The notes: generated from the sequence alone by a model not told the origin. DNA of 64,000 nt from Bog-473 sp963726135 (GCA_963726135.1 CAVSBE010000008.1:1426001-1490000); one strand, 5' to 3'; positions 54,849-64,000 are shown, counted from the stretch's first letter. Program-made: numbers and translations.

Positions 54849-56639
54849 ATGGCGCCTACCAAGAACGCGAAACTCCTGGCTTGGGTCGAGGAAGTGGCTG
54901 CGCTGACCACGCCCGACCGCATCGAGTGGTGCGACGGCTCGGCCGACGAGTACGACCGGCTCTGCCAGGAGCTCGTCGACGCGGGCACGTTCACCCGCTT
55001 GAGCGACGCCAAGCGGCCGAACAGCTACTGGGCCCACTCGGATCCCGGTGATGTGGCCCGGGTCGAGGACCGTACCTTCATCTGCTCGGAGAAGGCGATC
55101 GACGCCGGCCCGACCAACAACTGGTGTGACCCCGAGGAGATGCGCGAGACACTCAACGGGCTCTTCAAGGGCGCCATGAAGGGCCGCACCATGTACGTCG
55201 TCCCCTTCTCCATGGGTCCCCTGGGCTCCGACATCGCCCACATCGGGGTCCAGCTGACCGACTCGGCCTACGTCGCCGTGTCGATGAAGATCATGACCCG
55301 CATGGGCACCGGCGCCCTCGAGGTGTTGGGCGACGCCGACTTCGTCCCCTGCCTGCACTCGGTCGGCGCGCCACTCGAGACAGGCCAGCAGGACGCGCCC
55401 TGGCCCTGCAACGCGGACAACAAGTACATCGTCCACTTCCCCGAGACCCGCGAGATCGTCTCATTCGGCTCGGGCTACGGGGGCAACGCGCTGCTGGGCA
55501 AGAAATGCTTCGCACTGCGCATCGCCTCGGTCATGGCCCGCGATGCCGGCTGGATGGCCGAGCACATGCTCATCCTCAAGCTCACCTCCCCCGAGGGCGA
55601 GACCCGCTACATCGCCGGCGCCTTCCCTTCCGCCTGCGGCAAGACCAACCTGGCCATGCTCATCCCCACGATCGAAGGATGGAAGGTCGAGACGATCGGT
55701 GACGACATCTGCTGGATGAAGTTCAGCTCCGACGGCCGCCTCCACGCCATCAATCCCGAGGCCGGGTTCTTCGGCGTGGCGCCCGGCACCAACACCCACA
55801 CCAACCCCAACGCCATCTTGACCCTCGACGGGAACTGCATCTTCACCAACACCGCCCTGACTGACGACGGCGACATCTGGTGGGAGGGCATGACCGAAGT
55901 GCCACCCGCCCACATGACGGACTGGAAGGGCGAGGAGTGGACGCCCGCCAAGGGCACCACGGCGGCCCACCCGAACGCGCGCTTCACCGCGCCCGCCGCT
56001 CAGGATCCCGCCATCGCCCCCGAGTGGGAGGACCCCACGGGGGTGCCGATCAGCGCCATCCTGTTCGGCGGCCGCCGCGCCTCGGTGGTCCCGCTGGTGT
56101 TCCAGTCCCATGACTGGGAGCACGGCGTCTTCCTTGGCTCCATCATGGCGTCGGAGACGACTGCGGCCCAGGCCGGCGCAGTCGGCAACCTGCGCCGCGA
56201 CCCGTTCGCCATGCTGCCGTTCTGCGGATACAACATGGCCGACTACTTCGCTCACTGGCTTCGCATCGGCGCGGAAGCTCCCGATCGTGACGCCCTCCCC
56301 AAGCTGTTCTACGTCAACTGGTTCCGCAAGGACGCCGATGGAAAATTCCTGTGGCCCGGCTATGGCGAGAACTCCCGCGTGCTCGAGTGGATCTTCCATC
56401 GCGTCACCGACAAGGCGCCCGCCGTGGAGACACCGATCGGCGCCGTCCCGACCCTCGACGGCATCGAAACCGACGGTCTCGATGTGACGCCCGAGGACAT
56501 GACAGAGCTCCTGCGAATCGACACCGACGGCTGGCGCGCCGAAGTCCCGCTGATCAGGGAGTACTACTCCCAGTTCGGCGACCGGCTCCCCCGGGCGCTC
56601 GCTGACCAGGTGGACAAACTCGAGAAGCGCCTGGGCTGA
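54849..56639 (+). CDS. pckG: Phosphoenolpyruvate carboxykinase (GTP)
   Basis: 596 aa gluconeogenic enzyme converting oxaloacetate to PEP. Kinase-1a loop GAFPSACGKTN (about 257-267), FGSGYGGNALLGKKCFALRI, ETIGDDICWMKF, TNPNA and FGGRRASVVPLVFQ motifs all present; typical length. GTP-dependent type as in mycobacteria. AAGGAG is 12 bases before ATG 54849. Ends in a hairpin shared with the opposing transporter gene. Confidence 0.96.
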   Translation: MAPTKNAKLLAWVEEVAALTTPDRIEWCDGSADEYDRLCQELVDAGTFTRLSDAKRPNSYWAHSDPGDVARVEDRTFICSEKAIDAGPTNNWCDPEEMRETLNGLFKGAMKGRTMYVVPFSMGPLGSDIAHIGVQLTDSAYVAVSMKIMTRMGTGALEVLGDADFVPCLHSVGAPLETGQQDAPWPCNADNKYIVHFPETREIVSFGSGYGGNALLGKKCFALRIASVMARDAGWMAEHMLILKLTSPEGETRYIAGAFPSACGKTNLAMLIPTIEGWKVETIGDDICWMKFSSDGRLHAINPEAGFFGVAPGTNTHTNPNAILTLDGNCIFTNTALTDDGDIWWEGMTEVPPAHMTDWKGEEWTPAKGTTAAHPNARFTAPAAQDPAIAPEWEDPTGVPISAILFGGRRASVVPLVFQSHDWEHGVFLGSIMASETTAAQAGAVGNLRRDPFAMLPFCGYNMADYFAHWLRIGAEAPDRDALPKLFYVNWFRKDADGKFLWPGYGENSRVLEWIFHRVTDKAPAVETPIGAVPTLDGIETDGLDVTPEDMTELLRIDTDGWRAEVPLIREYYSQFGDRLPRALADQVDKLEKRLG

Positions 56640-56653
56640 GCCCGGCTCAGCCC
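56633..56653. terminator. Perfect hairpin holding both stop codons of pckG and the MFS gene
   Basis: GGGCTGAGC (56633-56641) and GCTCAGCCC (56645-56653), 9-bp perfect stem with 3-base loop CCG. The pckG TGA is in the left arm, the complement of the transporter TGA in the right. A bidirectional terminator is likely though no U-tract follows. Confidence 0.6.
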
Positions 56654-58012
56654 CCCGCCTCGCCCATCTCACCCAGGTTCCGGTAGTCGCGCCGCACCAT
56701 GCGCGGCGCGTGGGCGGCACGCCGGCCCGACACATACGAGAGCCCGCCGAGGGCGGCCAGCACTGCCATCGTCGCGTCACCCTGGGGCAGCGTGAAGGCG
56801 ATGATCACGGGGATGAGCGAGCCCACCACCCACACCAACTGCTGGCGCATGCCGAAGCGTGCGAACGCGCGCCCCTGCGCTGACAGGGGTATGTAGCGCT
56901 GCGTCATGGCGTCGAACGAGGGCTGCGCCACCGCCCCGCAAAGGCCGACCATGAAGGCGAGCACGACCTGCGCCAGCAGGGTTCCCCACACGGCACACCC
57001 GGCCGCCGTGGCTGCGATGAGCCACAGGGAGCACAGCAACAGCTGCTGCTCGGACAGGTGCTTGCGGAGCCGTCCCACCAGGACCAGCCCGATGATGGCC
57101 CCGACGCCGCTGCTGGCCAGGACGAGGCCGTACCAGTAGAGGCCGACGCCCTTCATGCGGCGCAGCCCGAACGCCAGCATGAAGGTCATGAAGCCGGTGA
57201 GCCCGCGCACGATGCACATGGCGCTCAGCCCGAGCATGACCTCGGGGTTGGCGATCGGCTGCAGCCGCATCAGGTCCTGCTCACGCGCGTGCGCCTCGCC
57301 CGGGCTGGCCGTACTCGGGCACCCGGGTCGCCTCGTCGGCCCACAGGGTCTCGGCGGCGCGGCCCGAGAGCACGGGGAGCCGGGCGCCCGCGAAAGCCGC
57401 CCCCACGAACACGATCGTGGCCAGGACGAGCACGGCCGGGGAGCCGCCCAGCTTGTAGAGGATCACGGCCGGCACGGAGACGACGAAGCCGGCCAGGGTG
57501 CCGAGCAGCGTCAGACGGGCGTTGAGGGGCGCGTAGCCGGCCTGCTCACCCTGCTCGTCTGGCGCCGTGAGTGCGGCCATCTCGGGGACCAAGGCGCCCT
57601 TGGTCACCAAGTAGAGCTTCTGGCACACCAGCACGAGGAAGGCGAGCGGGAACAGCAGCAGGCTGTGGACGTGGGTGGCCATGAGAGGGCACAGCACCAC
57701 CTGTCCGATAGCCGAGGACACCACCATGAGGCGTCGAGCACCGCGGCTGCGGTCGATGAGCGGGCCGAGCAGCGGCGACACGATCGCGAAGGGTGCGAGC
57801 GTGAAGAGCAGGTAGAGCAGGACCTTGTGGTCGGCGGCGGTCGGCGAGATGGAGAAGAACAGCGAACCCGCCAGTGAGATGGTCACCACGGTGCCGCCCG
57901 CGAGCATCGCGCATTGCACCAGCGACAGCCGTCCGATCGGATGGGTCTGGTCGAACAGGTCCTTCTGGGCCTGCCGTGCCATGTCCTTGAACTGCTCGAT
58001 CTTCGGCGACAT
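56647..58012 (-). CDS. MFS-type transporter, frameshifted mid-gene
   Basis: About 455 aa once joined. N-half: 12-residue-spaced helices starting LSLVQCAMLAGGTVVTISLA, with loop GPLIDRSRGARRLMV (MFS motif A-like). C-half: IVRGLTGFMTFMLAFGLRRM to MAVLAALGGLSYVSG. The first half ends at a stop at 57281 and the second begins in another frame; deleting one base of CCCGGG (57299-57304) fuses EYGQPGEAHAREQDLMRLQP. Substrate unknown. ATG 58012 lies only 27 bases from the divergent gene. Confidence 0.85.
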
Positions 58013-58039
58013 CGCCACCACGCCAATGTACGGTGTGCC

Positions 58040-58276
58040 GTGACCGTCCACGCGTACGTCCTGATCCAAACCGACGTTGGCAAGGCGGCTCAGGTCGCAC
58101 AGCAGGTCAACGCCATCAGCGGCGTCATGAGGGCAGACGGAGTGACGGGGCCCTACGACGTGATCGCCGGGGTGGAAGCCCCGACGGTGAACGATCTCGG
58201 TCGCATGGTCGTGCGGGACATTCAGCAGATCGAGGGCATCACCCGCACCATCACCTGCCCCGTCGTCAAGATCTGA
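58040..58276 (+). CDS. Stand-alone Lrp/AsnC ligand-binding (RAM) domain protein
   Basis: 78 aa, the effector-binding half of Lrp/AsnC regulators without a DNA-binding domain: VHAYVLIQTDVGKAAQVAQQ, GVTGPYDVIAGVEAP, VRDIQQIEGITRTITCPVV. Such proteins form rings that bind amino acids; physiological role unclear. GTG 58040, no Shine-Dalgarno, and a very short spacer to the transporter gene, so it may be leaderless. Confidence 0.85.
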   Translation: MTVHAYVLIQTDVGKAAQVAQQVNAISGVMRADGVTGPYDVIAGVEAPTVNDLGRMVVRDIQQIEGITRTITCPVVKI

Positions 58277-58339
58277 AGGCGCGGAAGCCCCGGTCCCCGT
58301 CTCGTGCGGCGGCATCCGCCGCGCCGGCTGCGGACGGGA

Positions 58340-59518
58340 TCAGCTCAGCGCCCCCGACTCGCGCAACTTGGTGACGGTGTCCTCGTCCACGCCCCATTCG
58401 AGGAGGCCCTCCACCGTGTCGGCCCCCGGCGGTGACGGGGCCTTCGACACGGCCGACGGCGTCCGGGAGAACCGGGGCGCCGGCGCCGGCTGCACGGCGC
58501 CTTCGACCTCAATAAAGGTCGACCGCGCGATGTTGTGCGGGTGCAGGTGCGCCTCCCACGGCGACAGAACCGGGACGACACAGGCGTCGGTACCGTCGAA
58601 CAGCTCCGTCCACTCGTCACGCGTCCTGGTCTTGAAGACGGCGGCGAAGCGCGCCTTCATCGCCGGCCAGTCGTCCCGCGACTGCTGCGCGGGAAGCGAC
58701 GGATCGCCCGTCAAACCCAGACCTTCCACGAGAGCACCGTAGAACGGCGACTCGATGCCGCCCACCGCCATCCACTGGCCGTCCGACGTCTCGTAGACCT
58801 CGTAGTAGGGCGCGCCGGTGTCGAGCATGTTGGCGCCGCGCCGCTCGTTCCACAGTCCGCCCAGGCGGAATGCGTGGATCATCGTCATCAACGAGGCCGC
58901 GCCATCGACCATTGCGGCGTCGACCACCTGCCCCTCGCCCGATCGTGCTGCCTCGAGCAGTGCCGCCACCATGCCGAACGCCAACAACATGCCGCCGCCG
59001 CCGAAGTCACCGATCAGGTTCAGCGGCGGCACCGGCGCCGAGTCGGCCCGGCCGAGCGACCACAGCGCGCCCCCGATGGCGATGTAGTCGATGTCGTGCC
59101 CGGCCATGGAGGCCATGGGTCCGTCCTGGCCCCAGCCCGTCATGCGGCCGTACACCAGCCGGCGGTTGCGGGCCAAGCAGCTCTCGGGTCCGACCCCCAA
59201 CCGCTCTGCCACGCCGGGCCGGAACCCTTCGATCAACCCGTCGGCCTGCTCGACCAGGCTGAGCACGAGCTCGACGGCGTCCGGATTCTTCAGGTCGATG
59301 CCGACAGAGGGCCGGGACCGGTTCAAGAGGTCCCAGTAGGGAGGCGTGCCCGACGCCCGAGCCTCCTCGCCGCGCTCGACCGCCCCGGGCGCGGCGCGCT
59401 CGAGGCGCAGGACCTGGGCGCCGGCGTCGGCGAGCATCATGCAGGTGAAGGGCGCCGGCCCGATCCCGGCCAGCTCCACGATCTTGATCCCACTCAGCGG
59501 TCCACTGCGGTCGGTCAC
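58340..59518 (-). CDS. Alpha-methylacyl-CoA racemase (CaiB/BaiF family)
   Basis: 392 aa. Inverts the 2-methyl centre of branched acyl-CoAs before beta-oxidation. LSGIKIVELAGIGPAPF start; catalytic His141 in GHDIDYIAIGG and Asp171 in LIGDFGGGG align with the His/Asp pair of M. tuberculosis MCR, and the gap between them is the same. Together with the acyl-CoA dehydrogenase and enoyl-CoA hydratase here it points to branched-lipid or sterol side-chain use. GTG 59518. Confidence 0.9.
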   Translation of the reverse strand: MTDRSGPLSGIKIVELAGIGPAPFTCMMLADAGAQVLRLERAAPGAVERGEEARASGTPPYWDLLNRSRPSVGIDLKNPDAVELVLSLVEQADGLIEGFRPGVAERLGVGPESCLARNRRLVYGRMTGWGQDGPMASMAGHDIDYIAIGGALWSLGRADSAPVPPLNLIGDFGGGGMLLAFGMVAALLEAARSGEGQVVDAAMVDGAASLMTMIHAFRLGGLWNERRGANMLDTGAPYYEVYETSDGQWMAVGGIESPFYGALVEGLGLTGDPSLPAQQSRDDWPAMKARFAAVFKTRTRDEWTELFDGTDACVVPVLSPWEAHLHPHNIARSTFIEVEGAVQPAPAPRFSRTPSAVSKAPSPPGADTVEGLLEWGVDEDTVTKLRESGALS

Positions 59519-59582
59519 CGCAGGATCGTGACCCGAGCCTCCGGCGGCGGTCAAGCCAGCCTGCCTGGGCCAAGCTGGGGAG

Positions 59583-60605
59583 GTGCCGACGGCCCGCGCC
59601 CCTGGACGAGTGACCATCATCGGCGACCACACCGACTACAACGGTGGGCTCTCGTTGCCGATGGCGATCGACTTGGCCACCGAGGTCACGTTCCTCGCCA
59701 GGCCGGGGAGCTTCCTGGTCGGGATCGACTCGGACCAATTTCCCGAACAGCCGGTCGAGATCGTGCTCGGTGACGGTGCCCCGGTTCCCCCCGAGGCCTT
59801 GCTCGCGGCGGGGATCTTGCGGCTCCAACCACCCCCGAGCGGCGGCACCGTGCGCGTCACGAGCACACTCCCGGTCGGGGCCGGCCTGTCCTCGAGCGCC
59901 GCCTTCTCAGTTGCTCTCCTTCTCGCGCTCGGCCATGACCTTGACGCACTCTCGCTTGCCCGCGACAGCCAAGAAGCCGAGCGCGCAGCGGGAGCGCATG
60001 TGGGCCTGCTCGATCCGCTGACGATCGCCGCCGCCACCGCCGGACACGCCCTCTACATCGACTTCGCCGGCCTCGAGACCCGACCGGTCCCCGTTCCCGC
60101 CGATGCGGCCTTCGTCGTGGTGCACAGCGAGGTTCCCCGCCTGCTCAGCGGCACGCCCTATGCCACGCGGCGCGCCGAGTGCGAGCGGGCCGCCCACATC
60201 CTCGGCCGGCCACTCGGAGCCTGCGGGCTCGGGGACCTGAGCGGGATCGCCGATCCCGTGCTGCGCCGGCGGGCCCGTCACGTCGTGACCGAGTGCGCCC
60301 GGGTGCGGGAAGCGGAGCGGCTGCTGGCGCGGGGCAACCTGAGCGGCCTCGGAGCAGTGATGTCCGAGGGGCACCGCAGCCTGGCCGTCGACTACAGGGT
60401 CTCTGTGCCCGAGGTCGACGAGCTGGTCGAACACCTTCTCGGGCAGCCCGGGGTCCTCGGCGCGCGCATGAGCGGCGGCGGATTCGGGGGCTGCGTCATC
60501 GCACTGTGCCGGCCGGACTCCCCCGCGCTCGACCCTGCGGCTCATGCGCCGCGCCGCGCCTGGCGGGTCAGTCCTGCTGGCGGCGCAGCTCTTCTTGCGA
60601 CGTAG
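59583..60605 (+). CDS. Galactokinase-like GHMP kinase
   Basis: 340 aa. Substrate motif GDHTDYNGG at 14-22, ATP motif PVGAGLSSSAA near 97-107 and motif 3 SGGGFGG near 300; clearly a GHMP kinase nearest galactokinase. Shorter than E. coli GalK and without galT/galE nearby, so another sugar is possible. GTG 59583. Its last 38 bases overlap trpD on the other strand. Confidence 0.85.
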   Translation: MPTARAPGRVTIIGDHTDYNGGLSLPMAIDLATEVTFLARPGSFLVGIDSDQFPEQPVEIVLGDGAPVPPEALLAAGILRLQPPPSGGTVRVTSTLPVGAGLSSSAAFSVALLLALGHDLDALSLARDSQEAERAAGAHVGLLDPLTIAAATAGHALYIDFAGLETRPVPVPADAAFVVVHSEVPRLLSGTPYATRRAECERAAHILGRPLGACGLGDLSGIADPVLRRRARHVVTECARVREAERLLARGNLSGLGAVMSEGHRSLAVDYRVSVPEVDELVEHLLGQPGVLGARMSGGGFGGCVIALCRPDSPALDPAAHAPRRAWRVSPAGGAALLAT

Positions 60606-61635
60606 CGACGAGCGCGTCGAGCACTCCCGCCGCCCGCCCGCTCTCGAGCGACTCGTCCGCCAGGCTCAACCCGCGCTCCAGGTCGTCGACCCGCCCGGCC
60701 ACGACGAGCGCAGCCGCGGCGTTGAGCACCCCGATGTCGCGCCTGGCGCTGCGCTCACCCTCGAGCACCGAGCGGATGGCGCCGGCGTTGAAGGCGGCGT
60801 CGCCGCCGCGCAGATCCGCCATCGTCGCCGGTGCGAACCCGAGCGCCGTCGGATCGAGCCGCCACTCGCTGAGCTCGAACTCCCCGAAGCCGTCCCCGCG
60901 CACCTCGAGCACGCTCGACGGCGATGTCACGCTGAGCTCGTCGAGCCCGTCGTCGGCGTGCACGATCAGGGTGTGCCGGCTGCCGGTGGCCCCGAACACT
61001 CCGGCCATGATCGGACCCATGGCGGGATCACTGATGCCGACCAGCTGGTGCCGGATCCGAGCGGGGTTGATCAGCGGCCCCAGGAAATTGAACACGGTCG
61101 GCACGCCGAGTTCCTTGCGGACCGGGCCCACGAAGCGCATGGCCGGGTGGAAGCGCTGCGCGAAGCAGAACCCCATGCCGGCCTCCGACACGCAGCGGGC
61201 AACACCCTCGGGGCCGACCTCGATGGCGACGCCCAGCGCCTCGAGCACGTCCGCCGTTCCGACCGACGACGAGGCGGCCCGGTTGCCGTGCTTGCAGACG
61301 GGCACCCCGCAGCCCGCGGTGATGAACGCAGCCAGCGTCGTCACGTTTATGCTCGCCAGCCGGTCACCCCCGGTGCCGACCAGGTCGACCACCGCACCTC
61401 CGTCGTGGTCCCCGAGCGGGCAGGGCACGGCCGCGTTGACCATGGCCCGGGACAGCCCGGTGACCTCGTCGGCCGTCTCCCCCTTTGCGTGCAGGAGCGC
61501 GAGAAAAGCGCCCACCTGCGCCGGCGTCGCATCACCACCCAGCACGACCCCCAACGTCTCCTCGGCCTCCGCCGCGCTGAGCGACTCCCGCCGCGACAGG
61601 CGGGCCAGGACCTCGGCCCAGATCAGTCCCACCAC
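60568..61635 (-). CDS. trpD: Anthranilate phosphoribosyltransferase
   Basis: 355 aa, second committed step in tryptophan synthesis. Glycine-rich LVGTGGDRLASINVTT, KHGNRAASSSVGTADVLEAL and FNFLGPLINPA are diagnostic. GTG 61635 (or 61632) overlaps the acyl-CoA dehydrogenase stop, so it is translated from that message although unrelated in pathway. No other trp genes in the window. Confidence 0.94.
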   Translation of the reverse strand: MVGLIWAEVLARLSRRESLSAAEAEETLGVVLGGDATPAQVGAFLALLHAKGETADEVTGLSRAMVNAAVPCPLGDHDGGAVVDLVGTGGDRLASINVTTLAAFITAGCGVPVCKHGNRAASSSVGTADVLEALGVAIEVGPEGVARCVSEAGMGFCFAQRFHPAMRFVGPVRKELGVPTVFNFLGPLINPARIRHQLVGISDPAMGPIMAGVFGATGSRHTLIVHADDGLDELSVTSPSSVLEVRGDGFGEFELSEWRLDPTALGFAPATMADLRGGDAAFNAGAIRSVLEGERSARRDIGVLNAAAALVVAGRVDDLERGLSLADESLESGRAAGVLDALVATSQEELRRQQD

Positions 61636-62798
61636 AAGTCCCGGTCGAGGACGCCGCGCGCGATGAGGCCGAGCTGGACCTGCGACGTTCCCTCGACGAT
61701 GGTCAACTGCTTGGCGTCGCGGTACCACTGCTCGGTCGGGTGGTCCTCCATGTAGCCCGCGGCGCCCAACAACTGGACCGCCAGGGACGAGGCCCGCACG
61801 GCGAGTTCCGTGGCGTGGTACTTGGCCATCGAGAGGTAGGGGACGTACTCCTTGGTGAACTTGCCGGCGTCGGCGAGCACCGCCGCCCGGTAGGTGAGCA
61901 GCCGGGCGGCCTCGATGTCGACCGCGCACTTGGCGATCTCCCACTGAATCCCCTGGAAGTCCGCGATGGTCTTGCCGAATGCGGCCCTCTGTTGGACGTA
62001 CTCGGTGGCATACATGAGCGCACCCTCGGCGAGGCCGATTCCACGCGCGGCGACGATCGGTCGCATCGCGTTCAGGCCGAGCATGGCCAGGCGAAAGCCG
62101 CCCACCTCACCGATCACGTTGTCCGCCGGCACGTGCACGTCCTTCAGCAGCAGCTCACCCGTGTCGACACCACGCACGCCCATCTTGTGGTCGGTCCGAC
62201 CGACCTCGACGCCATCCCACGCACGCTCGACGATGAACGCCGTCACGGAGTCGTGGGCCCGGCTGGCGGGGTCGCTGGTCTTGGCGAAGACGGTGTACCA
62301 GTCGGCCTCCCGCACCCCCGACATCCAGCACTTGGTGCCGTTGAGCACCCAGCCACCGTCAGATCCGGTGTCGGGGACGCCACGGGTCCGCATGCCCATG
62401 ACGTCGCTGCCCGCTTGCGGCTCGGACAGGCCGAAGGCGGCCCGCAGTGTGCCCTCGCAAATGCCCGGCAGGTAGCGCTTCTTCTGCTCCTCGGTACCGG
62501 CGATCATGACCGGGCCGGTGGGCAGCCGGGTCAGCAGGAGCATCAGCGCCGCCGCATTTGAGTACTTCGCCACCTCTTCGATGGCCAGCGCGAGGCCGAG
62601 GATCCCCGCCCCCGAGCCCCCGAATTCGACCGGGATGCACAGGCCGAGGAGGCCGGCGTCCCGGAACGCCTCGAAGACGTCGGTGGGGTAGGCGCCCTCC
62701 TTGTCGATCGAGCGGGCCCGCGGCTTGACCTTGTCCCCGGCCAGGCGCCGCACGGAGTCGCGCAGCTCGAGGAGTTCGTCGGGAAGGTCGAATTGCAC
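61623..62798 (-). CDS. Acyl-CoA dehydrogenase
   Basis: 391 aa FAD flavoenzyme. LSEPQAGSDVMGMRT (signature 1), GIQWEIAKCAVDIEAARLL, and C-terminal YRDAKQLTIVEGTSQVQLG, in which Glu of VEGTS is the usual catalytic base. Acyl chain preference not predictable. GTG 62798; divergent from the LCP gene. Confidence 0.93.
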   Translation of the reverse strand: MQFDLPDELLELRDSVRRLAGDKVKPRARSIDKEGAYPTDVFEAFRDAGLLGLCIPVEFGGSGAGILGLALAIEEVAKYSNAAALMLLLTRLPTGPVMIAGTEEQKKRYLPGICEGTLRAAFGLSEPQAGSDVMGMRTRGVPDTGSDGGWVLNGTKCWMSGVREADWYTVFAKTSDPASRAHDSVTAFIVERAWDGVEVGRTDHKMGVRGVDTGELLLKDVHVPADNVIGEVGGFRLAMLGLNAMRPIVAARGIGLAEGALMYATEYVQQRAAFGKTIADFQGIQWEIAKCAVDIEAARLLTYRAAVLADAGKFTKEYVPYLSMAKYHATELAVRASSLAVQLLGAAGYMEDHPTEQWYRDAKQLTIVEGTSQVQLGLIARGVLDRDLWWD

Positions 62799-62841
62799 GG
62801 GCGCAGGCTACCGGACCGTCCGGCCAGGTATTTTTCTGTTC

Positions 62842-64000
62842 TTGACCCCCGACCAAGCCGAAACCCCCGAGCCAGCCGAGCCCGACGAGGACACACCCGA
62901 GTCCTCGAAGTCCCGCTCCGACCTTCAGAGCGAGCTGCGGCGGTCGCGCCGGAAGGAGCAGAAGCACCTGCACCGCTGGCGGCGGCGCCTCCTCTACTCG
63001 CTGTCCTTCATCGTCCTGATCGCCGCCATCGGCGCCGGCGGCCTCTACGTGTACGCGACCTACCGCTTCGATCAGATCAAGAAGGTCCACGCCAAGCATC
63101 TGGCCGCCGCCGCCTCGCCCGGCAAGCCCTTCAATCTCTTACTGGTCGGCTCGGACACCCGGGCCTTCGTGTCGAACGCAACCCAGGTCAAGGCCTTCGG
63201 CAACGACGCCAGTGCCGGCGGCCAGCGCAGTGACGTCACGATGGTCGCCCGGTTCGACCCGGCAGCAAAGACTGTGACGGTCCTCTCCATCCCGCGTGAC
63301 CTCTGGGTCGACATCCCGGGCAACGTGAATGGGATCTCGGGCATGAACCGGATCAATGCCGCCTTCAACTCGGGCCCCGACCTCCTGATCCAGACGATCG
63401 AGCAGGCCCTGGGCATCCCGATCAACCACTACATGTCGGTGGACTTCCCGGGGTTCTCGGGCATGATCAACGCCCTGGGCGGCATCACCATGGACTTTCC
63501 GACCCCGGTGAAGGACGCCTACACGGGGCTCGACGTGACCACGACGGGCTGCCAGGCGGTGAACGGGACGGTGGCGCTGCAGCTGGTGCGCAGCCGACAC
63601 CTCTACTACATGAACTCGAACGGCTACTGGGAGGGCGACGGCCTGTCGGACTTCAGCCGCATCCAACGCCAGGACGCCTTCTTCCGGGCCGTGCTGGACA
63701 AGCTGCACCAGTCCTCGCTCGACCCCTTCACGATCAACTCGTTCATCGGCGCCGCCGTGGGCAATCTGACCATCGACGACACCTTGAGCAAGGGTGACCT
63801 CCTTCACCTCGCCGAGGACTTCCGGAGCCTCCCGTCATCGCACCTGATCACCGAGACGCTGCCCACCCTCGGCTTCGTCACCGACGGCGGGGCGGACGTC
63901 CTGAAGGAGGCGCAGCCCTACGCCCAGAACTTGATCGACGCCTTCAACCAGATCGGGATCGCTCCTGCCCCGACCACCGCGCCGGTCAAGGCAAGCGAGA
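62842..64000 (+). CDS. LCP (LytR-CpsA-Psr) family cell-wall ligase, 3' end cut off
   Basis: 386 codons present. Cytoplasmic basic N-terminus (LRRSRRKEQKHLHRWRRRLL), one membrane helix near residues 55-75, then the extracytoplasmic LCP domain: FNLLLVGSDTR, VLSIPRDLWVDIPG, MNRINAAFNSG, VDFPGFSGMINALGGI, LQLVRSRHL and FSRIQRQDAF. Transfers teichoic-acid-like or arabinogalactan polymers from polyprenyl-phosphate to peptidoglycan. TTG 62842 is the first usable start; CTG 62836 is the alternative. Confidence 0.9.
   Translation, partial: MTPDQAETPEPAEPDEDTPESSKSRSDLQSELRRSRRKEQKHLHRWRRRLLYSLSFIVLIAAIGAGGLYVYATYRFDQIKKVHAKHLAAAASPGKPFNLLLVGSDTRAFVSNATQVKAFGNDASAGGQRSDVTMVARFDPAAKTVTVLSIPRDLWVDIPGNVNGISGMNRINAAFNSGPDLLIQTIEQALGIPINHYMSVDFPGFSGMINALGGITMDFPTPVKDAYTGLDVTTTGCQAVNGTVALQLVRSRHLYYMNSNGYWEGDGLSDFSRIQRQDAFFRAVLDKLHQSSLDPFTINSFIGAAVGNLTIDDTLSKGDLLHLAEDFRSLPSSHLITETLPTLGFVTDGGADVLKEAQPYAQNLIDAFNQIGIAPAPTTAPVKASE

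Overview
The window is high-GC actinobacterial chromosomal DNA. Actinobacterial markers are the start of a mycothiol S-conjugate amidase (Mca), a pspA-htpX-pspAB stress set, a DUF2469 gene, a SepIVA-like coiled-coil protein beside DUF177 and coaD, and GTP-dependent PEP carboxykinase. Gene content and the acidic tails on L19 and the KH protein suggest an Acidimicrobiia-type lineage (inference). No tRNA, rRNA, CRISPR array, transposase or integrase was recognised. GTG starts and 4-base GTGA stop/start overlaps are very common.

Layout. 1-7.6 kb: mca (cut), phage-shock operon, protein phosphatase, pterin dehydratase-fumC, and a NarL-type two-component pair. 7.9-9.0 kb: two small secreted proteins sharing a mature N-terminal motif, with striking RNA hairpins between them. 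9.0-19.5 kb: membrane acyltransferase with SGNH domain plus a short luciferase-like protein, a large SARP/BTAD-AAA regulator with two compensating frameshifts, small enzymes, then dprA and comM. 19.5-30.1 kb: an accessory stretch of looser, visibly less GC-rich DNA (MarR-cupin-VOC, Nudix, YihY, reductases, cold-shock-like protein, hydrolases, an SGNH protein lacking its usual His, and an alpha/beta hydrolase-cyclase fusion). It separates comM-dprA from yraN-DUF2469-rplS, which are close together in mycobacteria.

30.1-54.8 kb is the core housekeeping block, mostly on the minus strand: SPFH-NfeD, enoyl-CoA hydratase, yraN, DUF2469, rplS-trmD-rimM-KH-rpsP-ffh (ribosome and SRP), FKBP lipoprotein, ftsY-smc, mutM-rnc-acpP-plsX-rpmF-DUF177-sepIVA-coaD-rsmD, recG-DAK phosphatase, rpmB, thiL. 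An 86-bp tandem repeat with palindromes lies between rsmD and recG, and a related palindrome lies between ffh and the FKBP gene. 54.8-64 kb is metabolic: pckG, an MFS transporter, an AsnC-type ligand-binding protein, alpha-methylacyl-CoA racemase, a galactokinase-like enzyme, trpD, acyl-CoA dehydrogenase, and the start of an LCP cell-wall ligase gene.

At least six otherwise intact genes (SARP regulator, comM, smc, DUF177, MFS, probably rplS) carry single-base or dinucleotide frame breaks in G/C runs or GC repeats. The simplest reading is residual assembly indels, so gene ends there should be read with care. The most interesting candidate biology is the secreted pair at 7876-9017, whose second gene has its ribosome-binding site inside a perfect 15-bp inverted repeat.
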